A stretch of DNA of 64,000 nt from Leptolyngbya iicbica LK (lineage in GTDB: Bacteria; Cyanobacteriota; Cyanobacteriia; Phormidesmidales; Phormidesmidaceae), in the NCBI RefSeq assembly GCF_004212215.1, contig NZ_QVFV01000001.1, positions 444,814-508,813 on the forward strand, read 5' to 3'. Made by a program: the position numbers and the translations under genes. Of this stretch, positions 33,812-41,578 are shown one piece after another; positions within the stretch are counted from its first letter, which is position 1; each line of letters begins with the position of its first letter. The notes beneath the pieces were generated by a model that saw nothing but the letters and a program-made list of their open reading frames with translations, did not search any database and was not told where the DNA came from.

Positions 33812-35101
33812 ATGGCGGGCACGTTACTGCGGCAGGTACGGGTGATTGACCCGGCGACGGACACAGACCAGGTGCAAGATGTGTGGATGGCGGGGGGACG
33901 CTGGGGCGCGATCGCCCCGACCCTGGACATCGACACCGAGACCGTGGACGTGATCGACGGCACGGGCAAAGTGCTGGCTCCCGGTCTGGTGGATCTGTAC
34001 AGCCACAGCGGCGAACCGGGCAACGAATCACGGGAAACTCTGGCCGAGCTGATGGCGGGAGCGATCGCGGGCGGCTTCACTCGCGTCGGCATTTTGCCCG
34101 ATACTGACCCTGCTCTGGATAATCCGGGGGCGCTGCGACGGCTGGTGGATCTGGCCTGCGACCTGGATCAACTGCCCCAACCGCTGCTGTTGCCCTGGGC
34201 GGCCCTGACCCAAGGTGCCCAAGGGGAACAGATGACCGAGCTGGCTGAACTGGCTGGGATTAAGACCTTTGCGATCGCCGGATTTGCCGACGGTCAACCC
34301 ATCACCAATCGGGTCTTGCTGCGCCGCCTGTTGGAATATACGCGATCGCTCAACCGTCCCCTGGCGCTGTGGCCCTGCGATCGCACCCTGGCGGGCAACG
34401 GCATCGCCCGCGAAGGCGCGTTAGCGCTGATGGGAGGACTCCCCGGCGTCCTCGTCGCCGCCGAAACCGCCGCCCTCACCACCATTCTGGAACTGGTGCG
34501 GGAACTTGAAACTCCGGTCCACCTGATGCGCCTTTCCACCGCGCGCAGTGTCGCCCTGATTGAGCAGGCCAAAGCCGACGGTCTGCCCGTCACCGCTAGC
34601 ACCACCTGGCTGCACCTGCTGTTTTCCACCCAGGAGGCGCTGAGTTACGACCCCAACCTGCGCCTCGACCCGCCCCTGGGCAATCCTGCCGATCAAGCCG
34701 CGCTCATCAGTGGGGTTAAGCAAGGCATCATCGATGCGATCGCCATCGACCACAGCCCCTACGCCTACGAAGAAAAAACCGTTGCCTTTGGCGATGCGCC
34801 CCCCGGCGCGATCGGCTTAGAACTGGCCTTTGCCGCCCTGTGGGAACGCTTTGTCACTCCCGGCGTTTGGACAGCGCTGGAACTGCTGCGGGCGCTAAGC
34901 GATCGCCCCGCCCAAATTTTGCAACTGCCCTCGCCTCAAATAGCCGAACGGGAAACCGTCGAAGCGTTTCTCTTTGACCCAGCCGCAACGTGGACCGTCG
35001 ATGCCCAGACGCTGCGATCGCCCGCCCGCAACACCCCGTTTTACCAGCGATCGCTCCAAGGCCAAGTGCTGCAAACCTGGCATCATCCCGTATTGCATTA
35101 G
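33812..35101 (+). CDS. pyrC: Dihydroorotase homologue lacking several metal ligands
   Basis: A 429-residue amidohydrolase-superfamily protein that aligns end to end with type I dihydroorotase (pyrimidine synthesis). The usual DxHxHxREPG metal motif reads DLYSHSGEPG: first His is Tyr and the substrate Arg is Gly. The HCED-type histidine region reads WPCDR, and the HVST-type histidine reads MRLST. The IDHSPY motif (Asp/His) near residue 312 remains. It is therefore probably a non-catalytic homologue (PyrX-like, possibly a partner of aspartate transcarbamoylase) or has changed activity. Such sequences are annotated dihydroorotase in cyanobacteria; a second, active gene would be expected elsewhere. 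Confidence 0.8.
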   Translation: MAGTLLRQVRVIDPATDTDQVQDVWMAGGRWGAIAPTLDIDTETVDVIDGTGKVLAPGLVDLYSHSGEPGNESRETLAELMAGAIAGGFTRVGILPDTDPALDNPGALRRLVDLACDLDQLPQPLLLPWAALTQGAQGEQMTELAELAGIKTFAIAGFADGQPITNRVLLRRLLEYTRSLNRPLALWPCDRTLAGNGIAREGALALMGGLPGVLVAAETAALTTILELVRELETPVHLMRLSTARSVALIEQAKADGLPVTASTTWLHLLFSTQEALSYDPNLRLDPPLGNPADQAALISGVKQGIIDAIAIDHSPYAYEEKTVAFGDAPPGAIGLELAFAALWERFVTPGVWTALELLRALSDRPAQILQLPSPQIAERETVEAFLFDPAATWTVDAQTLRSPARNTPFYQRSLQGQVLQTWHHPVLH

Positions 35102-35207
35102 CCCGTCACACGATCACCGTCGCCAGTCGTCCCTCACGAAACGGGTGACGCTAAGCTCCCCCGCCCCCTGGCCCCCCTGGCCCCCTTGCCCCTCAACCGC
35201 TTCACCC
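35102..35207. repeat. C-rich tract between pyrC-like and rid genes
   Basis: A low-complexity CCCCC-rich stretch (35157-35200: CCCCGCCCCC, TGGCCCCCC units) lies between convergent genes. Similar tracts occur at 35740-35815 and 40260-40310. Confidence 0.5.
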
Positions 35208-35609
35208 TCAGTCAGCAACATCCGGCGCGATCGCATCCGCTTCCACCTCGATCAGCATGTCCGGATTCACCAACCCCGCGATCGCTACCATGCAGCTCGC
35301 TGGAGGATGATCCCCAAACAGTTCCTGATGGGCGCGGGCAAAGTCTTCCCAATAGTCAAAGTCAGTAATGTACAGCCGCGTTCTGACAATGTGGGACAGA
35401 TCCGCCCCCAGTTCTTGCAACGCCGACTCGATAATTTCAAAGCAGCGTTTGGTTTGGGCATAGGCATCGCCCGGGGCAAAGGTGCCGCCCTGACCATCCG
35501 ACGGTGCCGTCCCCGAGATGAAGATTTGATTCCCCGACCGCACCGCCCGGCAATAGCCGACCTTGGCTTCCCACGGACTGCCCGATAACACTCGTTGCAT
35601 CTTCGTCAT
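35208..35609 (-). CDS. RidA/YjgF-YER057c-UK114 family protein (Arg-less subgroup)
   Basis: A 133-residue trimeric-type Rid protein. SGNQIFISGTAPSDGQG, QTKRCFEIIESALQELGADLSHIVRTRLYITD and LVNPDMLIEVEADAI are family segments. RidA deaminases need an Arg in the PARxxV motif near residue 105; here the segment is PASCMVAI, with Ser in its place. It should therefore belong to one of the Rid subgroups without imine-deaminase activity. It lies alone between C-rich tracts. Confidence 0.88.
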   Translation of the reverse strand: MTKMQRVLSGSPWEAKVGYCRAVRSGNQIFISGTAPSDGQGGTFAPGDAYAQTKRCFEIIESALQELGADLSHIVRTRLYITDFDYWEDFARAHQELFGDHPPASCMVAIAGLVNPDMLIEVEADAIAPDVAD

Positions 35610-35739
35610 ATGACTCTCTCCTCCATCGCGAGCGATCGCCCCATTAACCGCTCAGACCACCGATGCGCCATTCTATATCGCTCAAATACGGCTCAACTCC
35701 CCCACTGAAAAAAATCAATCTTTATCAACTCACCTCCCC

Positions 35740-35815
35740 CCTCGCCCTCACTCTCCCCCGCCCCCTTGCCCCCCACTCTCCACTCCCTGCTTTCCACCAA
35801 AATTACAAACCACCA
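35740..35815. repeat. Pyrimidine-rich tract (CTCCCCC)
   Basis: Nearly purine-free segment with CCTCCCCCCTCGCC, CTCTCCCCCG and CTCCACTCCC units. It precedes the 2TM gene by about 75 bp. Same style as the tracts near 9.5, 21.8, 35.2, 40.3 and 44.7 kb. Confidence 0.5.
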
Positions 35816-35887
35816 CATTCCAGTGCCCATTTTGCCGAAAATTCTCTATAACAGAAGTATTAGCGCACCCTTCCCCGTCTCTCCGGC

Positions 35888-36391
35888 ATGTCTGAATCGA
35901 CCATAATGCCCCCCAGCCAAGACGAGCCACCCATTTATCAGTCAGAAGATGCTCAAGCAATTCTGCAAATTGCGATCGCCCGCCACACAGAAGACGGCGA
36001 CCTGACGCGATCGCAGTTATTTGAGATTGCCGATGAACTAGGCATTGCTCATAACACCCTGGTCGAAGCCGAGCAGCAATGGGCTTTGCAGCAGCAGGAA
36101 ACGGTAGCGCTAGCCGAATTTGATCACTACCAACAGCAGCGCTTTCAGAGCCACTTAGTGCGGTTCGCCATTATCAATTCAGTCCTCTTCATCCTGAACT
36201 GGATGGCCGCTGACACCCTATCGTGGGCGCTATATATTTTTGTCTTTTGGGGCGCGGGCCTGAGCCTGCAAGCCTGGCAAACCTACTGGCCGAATGAACA
36301 GCAATATCGCAATCGGTTTGAAACCTGGCGACGGCGCGAGCAAATCAAACGTTCCTTTAGTCGGGCGATGGACTGGCTTTTGGGCACCTGA
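35888..36391 (+). CDS. 2TM-domain membrane protein
   Basis: A 167-residue protein. The N-terminal ~70 residues (EDAQAILQIAIARHTEDGDLTRSQLFEIADELGI) are helical and soluble. Two adjacent membrane segments (FAIINSVLFILNWMAA and LSWALYIFVFWGAGLSLQAW, about residues 95-135) form the 2TM domain, followed by a basic tail. This domain is common in cyanobacteria and often fused to kinases or regulators; function unknown. The N-terminal part resembles SHOCT-like or DUF1707-like DNA-binding-type helices, which is tentative. Nearby is a small XRE regulator. Confidence 0.75.
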   Translation: MSESTIMPPSQDEPPIYQSEDAQAILQIAIARHTEDGDLTRSQLFEIADELGIAHNTLVEAEQQWALQQQETVALAEFDHYQQQRFQSHLVRFAIINSVLFILNWMAADTLSWALYIFVFWGAGLSLQAWQTYWPNEQQYRNRFETWRRREQIKRSFSRAMDWLLGT

Positions 36392-36441
36392 GCCGCTAAG
36401 GTCATCAATGTCTCGACAGTTGCAAAAGGCAGTCAACCTCT

Positions 36442-36678
36442 ATGGGCAGAGCTGGGCGCGCCCTCAAAGAAACCCTAGAAACTTACGCCATTAGCCAAAA
36501 CAAGTTGGCCGTCACCATGGGCATGGAGCGCACCGTGGTGTATCGCTGGGTACATGAGCGCACTGACCCGACGGGCGAAACCATTGTTGAAATTGTGAGA
36601 TCGCTCAATCAGCTCGATCCCAGTGCCGCCAAAGCGTTTATCGCGCTATACCTCATTCCTGTACTCAACGAATACTGA
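36442..36678 (+). CDS. Small XRE-type helix-turn-helix regulator
   Basis: A 78-residue protein made almost entirely of an XRE/Cro DNA-binding domain: LKETLETYAISQNKLAVTMGMERTVVYRWVHE (helices 1-3, recognition helix including ERTVVYRW) and the partner helices TIVEIVRSLNQLDPSAAKAFI. No ligand or dimer domain remains. It resembles the small helix-turn-helix proteins common in cyanobacteria; target unknown. It is on the same strand as the 2TM gene, 50 bp downstream of its stop. Confidence 0.78.
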   Translation: MGRAGRALKETLETYAISQNKLAVTMGMERTVVYRWVHERTDPTGETIVEIVRSLNQLDPSAAKAFIALYLIPVLNEY

Positions 36679-36907
36679 AATGGTCGCGCCATTGGCCTGC
36701 GGCTCGTCGGCAAGCAGGCGATCGCCCCTTTTCCCCTCAGTCAGAATAAATTACTGGGCGGCTCCGTAACCTTGCGGAATCGCAACCGCAGTTTCTGTAG
36801 TCCTTTCATGAAGTCAGCCCGGTACACGCAGATCTGCGCGGTCTCCTGGCCGGGCTTCCCGAGGGGTGCGATCGCAACTGGCCACACTTGACGTTACTCA
36901 TGCCGAT
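36679..36907. other. Spacer before the WD40 gene
   Basis: About 230 bp. A GC-rich structured stretch (36810-36870, with GGCCGGGCTTCCCGAGG) is seen; no motif that I can name. It may be the leader of the WD40 gene. Confidence 0.35.
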
Positions 36908-37924
36908 ATGCAAGCCATGGTACTGTCTGACCCAAGAACCCCCAACTCAGTCGCCGCTGCGGCTTGGACGACGACTCCTATTCGTAAGACATCATCGTCA
37001 GGGTCTACCTTTGCCCAGCGTGACGCGGCGGCACCTTTAGCCAGTGGTTGGCGCTGCCGACACACACTGCATGGACACACCAGCTGGGTGCGCACCGTTG
37101 CCATCAGTGCCGATGGACAATACATCGCCAGCGGCAGTGGCGACAAACGCGCCGCCTTGTGGAGCTTAGACCAGGGTAAACGGCTCACGTTTTTAGCGGG
37201 ACACCAGGGATGGGTGCGCTGTGTCGCCTTCAGTCCCGACGGTCGGTGGCTGGCGAGTGCGGGCAATGACAACGAAATTCGGCTTTGGGATGTACGCACT
37301 CAGACGTTAGCGGCCACCCTGTCAGGCCATCGCGATTGGGTGCGGGCGGTTACCTTTAGTGCCGACAGTCGGTATCTCTACAGCGGTAGTCAGGATAAGA
37401 CTATCGGCGTTTGGCAAGTGGGGCAGGCATCTCCGGTCAAGGTACTGACGGGGCATGAGCATTGGGTGCGATCGCTCGCCGTCACCACCGACGGCAGCAC
37501 CCTCGTCAGCGGCGGCCAAGATGGGCAAGTTCATCTGCACCGACTGCAAAATCGGGGCACCCACCATGTCTTAAATCACTCAACAGAAATCCACTCCGTT
37601 GCCACCAGCCCCAATAACTGGCTGCTCGCCACCGCCGGGGCCGATGGTTTTGTTCGCTTTTGGAAAGTGAATAGCGGAAGGTTAATTACCGAGTTTCAAG
37701 CCCACTCGGCAGCGGTGAACTGCGTGACCTTCAGCCCTGACGGTAAGTTGTTGGCCACGGCCAGCAGCGACAAAACCATTCGCATTTGGCACATCGACAG
37801 CGGTCGACTCATCGGCATTTTGGCGGGCCATACCGGTTGGGTGTGGTCCGCCTCGTTTGCGCCCGATAGCCGCACTCTGGTGAGCGGTGGTTGGCATGGC
37901 GAGATCAAAATCTGGCAGCGCTGA
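36908..37924 (+). CDS. WD40 repeat protein
   Basis: A 338-residue protein of seven WD40 blades, a complete beta-propeller. The blades begin near HTLHGHTSWVRTVAIS, FLAGHQGWVRCVAFS, TLSGHRDWVRAVTFS, VLTGHEHWVRSLAVT, LNHSTEIHSVATS, FQAHSAAVNCVTFS and ILAGHTGWVWSASFA, with GH and WD-type ends such as IRLWDV and IRIWHI. The unusually constant (W)VR spacing suggests recent duplication of blades. It is cytoplasmic in prediction and a protein-interaction platform by family; partner unknown. GTG 36866 is possible but overlaps its own ribosome-binding site; ATG 36908 preferred. Confidence 0.88.
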   Translation: MQAMVLSDPRTPNSVAAAAWTTTPIRKTSSSGSTFAQRDAAAPLASGWRCRHTLHGHTSWVRTVAISADGQYIASGSGDKRAALWSLDQGKRLTFLAGHQGWVRCVAFSPDGRWLASAGNDNEIRLWDVRTQTLAATLSGHRDWVRAVTFSADSRYLYSGSQDKTIGVWQVGQASPVKVLTGHEHWVRSLAVTTDGSTLVSGGQDGQVHLHRLQNRGTHHVLNHSTEIHSVATSPNNWLLATAGADGFVRFWKVNSGRLITEFQAHSAAVNCVTFSPDGKLLATASSDKTIRIWHIDSGRLIGILAGHTGWVWSASFAPDSRTLVSGGWHGEIKIWQR

Positions 37925-38022
37925 CATCGTTAGCTCGGGCAGAGTCTATCGCGCGATGAAACAGCCCTATCCCCCGATAGACGCCAGCACCCTGGCGAAA
38001 TCGTTAGGTTGAGGAAGTAGTA

Positions 38023-38199
38023 ATGGCTGTGGAATGCAGTGGGCGATCGCGCCTGCGATTCTTGGCGGAACTGCAGACCGCGTTCTGGTTCCCGCGCCCA
38101 CTGGCCGGCTGCATAGCTGGGTCAGCGCCAACCGCCAGACTGCTCACCGATATTGGACGAATTCGCAGACTTTATGAGTTTCAGCAATCAGTTTCGTAA
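38023..38199 (+). CDS. Possible small ORF upstream of ftsH (58 residues)
   Basis: ATG 38023 is preceded by GAGGAAGTAG, a reasonable ribosome-binding site, and the frame stays open for 58 codons, ending 26 bases inside the ftsH gene. The translation is Arg-rich (SGRSRLRF... ) without recognised domains. It could be a leader peptide coupled to ftsH translation or chance in a GC-rich spacer. Confidence 0.22.
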   Translation: MAVECSGRSRLRFLAELQTAFWFPRPLAGCIAGSAPTARLLTDIGRIRRLYEFQQSVS

Positions 38200-40162
38200 T
38201 CCCAAAAACCCATCGGGCAACTTTCGCAACAACAACGACGGCAATAACCGTCGTCCCCGCTGGCTGGGATTCGGACTGCTAGCGGCGTTGACGATCTTTG
38301 TTCTCGCCAATGTCTTTACTCAGCCTGGTCAGCAGCTTCAACAAGTGCCCTACAGTCAATTTTTAGAGCAAGTCGAGGCGGGCGAGGTGAAAGAAGCCGT
38401 CATTGCGCCTGACCAAATTCGCTATCAGCTCAAAGGCGCTGAGACCGGGGATGCCGAAGCACCTCAAGGGTTCAGAACCGTGCCTGTGCAGAATGATCAG
38501 CAGCTGGCGGCAAAATTGCGGGCTAACGATGTCGAATTTTCCGCCATTCCACCCCAGAATGACGGCGGTGGTTCATTATTTTTCTGGCTGATCGCGCCCA
38601 TTCTGCTGTATTTGGTCGTCGGCTTTTTCATTCGTCGCGGCCAGGGGGGTCCTGGCGGGGCAGCGGCGCTAGGCGTCGGCAAAAGCAAGGCTCGACTCTA
38701 TGCCGAAGGGGATACTCACACTACGTTTGATGATGTCGCTGGAGTGGATGAGTCGAAGGCAGAATTGCGCGAGATTGTGGATTTTCTGCGCAATTCTGAC
38801 AAATATACTCGTTTGGGGGCCAAAGTGCCCAAAGGGGTCTTGCTAATCGGCCCGCCTGGTACAGGTAAAACGCTGCTGGCCCGAGCCGTGGCAGGCGAGG
38901 CGAATGTCCCGTTTTTGAGTATTTCCGGCTCCGAATTTATTGAATTGTTCGTCGGGGTGGGCGCTTCTCGAGTGCGTGATTTGTTTGAGCAGGCGAAAAA
39001 GCAGGCTCCTTGCATTGTCTTTATTGATGAATTGGATGCTCTGGGCCGTTCTCGGGGCGGTCAAGGGCCGATGGCGGGCGGCGGCTTTAGTGAGCAAGAG
39101 CAAACGCTGAACCAGCTTTTGAACGAGATGGATGGTTTCAACGCCAACAATGGCGTCATCATTCTCGCCGCAACCAATCGGCCCGAAGTGCTGGATCCCG
39201 CCCTCCAGCGTCCCGGTCGCTTCGATCGCCAGGTGCTCGTCGATCGTCCCGACAAGTCAGGGCGCGAAGCCATTCTGCAAGTGCATACTCCCGGCGTCAA
39301 ACTGGCGGACGATGTCGATCTGAACCGTTTGGCGGCACGAACGCCAGGGTTTGCTGGCGCAGACCTCGAAAATTTGGTTAATGAAGCGGCTTTGTTGGCG
39401 GCGCGACGGGATGGTGACGAAGTCAAAATGAGTGACTTCAATGAGGCGATCGAACGGGTGGTCGCGGGATTGGAGAAAAAATCTCGGGTGCTGAGTGACG
39501 ATGAGCGCAAAACCGTGGCTTATCACGAGGTCGGCCATGCCATCATTGGCTCGCTGATGCCGGGAGCGGGAAAAGTGGAGAAAATCTCCATCGTGCCTCG
39601 GGGCGTGGGGGCCTTAGGCTACACGCTGCAATTACCTGAGGAAGATAAGTTTCTGGCGGGAGAGGATGAACTGCGCGGTCGCATTTCGATCTTGCTCGGG
39701 GGGCGCTCCGCTGAGGAACTGGTGTTCCGCAAGGTCTCGACGGGGGCCGGGGACGATATCCAAAAAGCAACCGACCTGGCCGATCGCCTCGTGACGGTCT
39801 ATGGCATGAGCGATCGCTTGGGTCCCATTGCCTTCGAAAAGCAGCAGCAACAGTTCATCCCCGGCATGGGCAATCAGCGTCGCCCGGTCAGCCCGACGGT
39901 CATGGAAAGCATCGACACGGAAATCAAATCTGTGGTCGACGGAGCCCATCACATGGCGTTGAAGGTCTTGATGAGCAATCGCGAGATTCTCGAAGAAATG
40001 GCTCACAAGCTCTTGGAAACCGAGGTCCTGGAAAAGGCCACCCTGAGCGAATATCTCAGCCAGGTGACGGATCCCGAAGGCTTAGCAAGCTGGCTCCAAA
40101 CGGGAGAGATTGACGAAGCTGAGCGCTATTTGCAAGAGCGCTTGGATGCCGTTGCGGTTTAG
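38174..40162 (+). CDS. ftsH: ATP-dependent zinc metalloprotease FtsH
   Basis: A 662-residue membrane AAA protease. TM1 [19 protein letters not shown] (about 29-47), an external loop with [17 protein letters not shown]2 [19 protein letters not shown] (about 136-154), Walker A GPPGTGKT, Walker [13 protein letters not shown], second-region-of-homology [21 protein letters not shown] and zinc site HEVGH. In cyanobacteria, FtsH hexamers degrade damaged photosystem II D1 and unassembled proteins. Several paralogues normally exist; this is one of the Slr1390/Sll1463-like group by the [20 protein letters not shown] segment, but I cannot fix which. ATG 38174 preferred; a TTG at 38153 also fits. Confidence 0.94.
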   Translation: MSFSNQFRNPKNPSGNFRNNNDGNNRRPRWLGFGLLAALTIFVLANVFTQPGQQLQQVPYSQFLEQVEAGEVKEAVIAPDQIRYQLKGAETGDAEAPQGFRTVPVQNDQQLAAKLRANDVEFSAIPPQNDGGGSLFFWLIAPILLYLVVGFFIRRGQGGPGGAAALGVGKSKARLYAEGDTHTTFDDVAGVDESKAELREIVDFLRNSDKYTRLGAKVPKGVLLIGPPGTGKTLLARAVAGEANVPFLSISGSEFIELFVGVGASRVRDLFEQAKKQAPCIVFIDELDALGRSRGGQGPMAGGGFSEQEQTLNQLLNEMDGFNANNGVIILAATNRPEVLDPALQRPGRFDRQVLVDRPDKSGREAILQVHTPGVKLADDVDLNRLAARTPGFAGADLENLVNEAALLAARRDGDEVKMSDFNEAIERVVAGLEKKSRVLSDDERKTVAYHEVGHAIIGSLMPGAGKVEKISIVPRGVGALGYTLQLPEEDKFLAGEDELRGRISILLGGRSAEELVFRKVSTGAGDDIQKATDLADRLVTVYGMSDRLGPIAFEKQQQQFIPGMGNQRRPVSPTVMESIDTEIKSVVDGAHHMALKVLMSNREILEEMAHKLLETEVLEKATLSEYLSQVTDPEGLASWLQTGEIDEAERYLQERLDAVAV

Positions 40163-40260
40163 GCCAGGTTGGGCTGCCCCATTGAGACATCTAACAATTC
40201 ATGACCGGATGGCTGATAGTGAGTCCGCCAGCCTCGCTCTCAAGGTCGCCTGATTGGGTT

Positions 40261-40312
40261 CCCCCTCTCCCCCTGGCTCCCCTGCCCCCTGGCTCTCCAC
40301 TCCGAACCATAT
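40261..40312. repeat. C/T-rich tract downstream of ftsH
   Basis: CCCCCTCTCCCCCTGGCTCCCCTGCCCCC-type low complexity between convergent genes. Same family style as the other tracts. Confidence 0.5.
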
Positions 40313-40362
40313 CTCTCAGACAGAGCACTGATCAGCGATGAGCCCAGGGGGGCGCAGGATCA

Positions 40363-41574
40363 TCAGGCCAGAGCCTCTGCTCGTTGCTGTAATTTGGCGA
40401 TCGCAGAGGCGGTAAAGGCATCCGGTTCAAGACGCCACAATTCGGCCCCCTGAGGCGTACGGATAGCGGCAAAAGGAATGCGGCCCGCTTCAATGAACTG
40501 GCTGAGATCATTCACTACCCGCAGAGCCTTAGCGGCTCGCTGCCGTTGGTCGGCGTTGGCCTGCCAGCGAAATCGAGGCAGCCCAGCCAGTTTGCCGCGC
40601 ACGTAGCGCACCATTAACCCCGCACAGAGAATTTCACTGGGAGTTTCACCGAAAGCACCGGAGACCTCTGACGACGAGGCTGGCAGCGTAAACAAGAGCG
40701 GTCGAGGTTCGTACCCCCACCAAGCTTCATAAGCCACCGTTAGTCCCCCGGCAGATGGCTGGATTTGATGCGATCGCCGGTCCGGTCGGGCACCCATTAG
40801 ATCTAGCCAGAGTTCAATTTCTGCCAGGGTGCGGGCAGGTAGGGGGCCAGCGCCAGGGCGCACATCTCGTCCAGCCACCAGTGCCGCGGGTAGATGGGGC
40901 GGCAACAACACATAGCGTGGCGTTAGCGGGTTCACACAGATCCCGGCGTAATCCGCCCGGCTCGCCAAATTTTGCCAGAACTCACTGTCGAGCGCGATCG
41001 CCTCCAGCTTGCGAAATTTCTGGGTCACGCGAAACGTCTCGACCGCATCCGGAGCGGTTAGTAGAGTCACCGCATTCAGGCTGAAGCGATACTCGCCCCC
41101 TTCGCGATGCTCCTGCCGAAAGGTCGCTAATTCGGTTTGGCCAGGTTCCACTACCCCCCACCAAGGACCATTGAGAAGCGTGCTTACCTGGTTGGGGCCC
41201 GGCTTTAAGAGGGCTTGTTCCAACTCAACAATTTGGCTCCACTGCTGCAATTCCGGGAGGCGTTCTGGCCGCCATAGCAGGCCCCAATCAGCCTCCGGGT
41301 CAAAGGCAATACCGCCAATCGAGGGGGCCAGTTCATTCACCAGCGATCGCCCGCTCACAACTTGTCCTTGGTCAACGTCGCTCTCGGCGATGACAAATTG
41401 AGTACCGCGATCATCGGGCACGATTTCCGGCTGGCCCCCCTCATCCATCTGGACGCGCCAGTCAGCATAGCCCACCAGCGCCCGCAACAGGTCAGCTTGC
41501 GACAACTGCCCCGCCCGAAACGCCTGTAGTACCTTGGTCATCGACTGACTATCAGGATTCTGAGATTGCACCAT
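40363..41574 (-). CDS. Hypothetical protein of unknown function (403 aa)
   Basis: A soluble, Leu/Ala-rich protein with no signal peptide or membrane segment. The N-terminal ~130 residues (ADLLRALVGYADWRVQMDEGG..., with SIGGIAFDPEADWGLLW) look vaguely SseB-like; the rest, including AEIELWLDLMGARPDRRSHQ and LCAGLMVRYVRGKLAGLPRFRW, is not assigned. It is full length in appearance, with normal codon use and HIP1 sites. It lies 4 bp upstream on the minus strand from the ChlH-type gene's end (stop 41579), so it is probably transcribed downstream of it. Confidence 0.6.
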   Translation of the reverse strand: MVQSQNPDSQSMTKVLQAFRAGQLSQADLLRALVGYADWRVQMDEGGQPEIVPDDRGTQFVIAESDVDQGQVVSGRSLVNELAPSIGGIAFDPEADWGLLWRPERLPELQQWSQIVELEQALLKPGPNQVSTLLNGPWWGVVEPGQTELATFRQEHREGGEYRFSLNAVTLLTAPDAVETFRVTQKFRKLEAIALDSEFWQNLASRADYAGICVNPLTPRYVLLPPHLPAALVAGRDVRPGAGPLPARTLAEIELWLDLMGARPDRRSHQIQPSAGGLTVAYEAWWGYEPRPLLFTLPASSSEVSGAFGETPSEILCAGLMVRYVRGKLAGLPRFRWQANADQRQRAAKALRVVNDLSQFIEAGRIPFAAIRTPQGAELWRLEPDAFTASAIAKLQQRAEALA

Positions 41575-41578
41575 CGCT

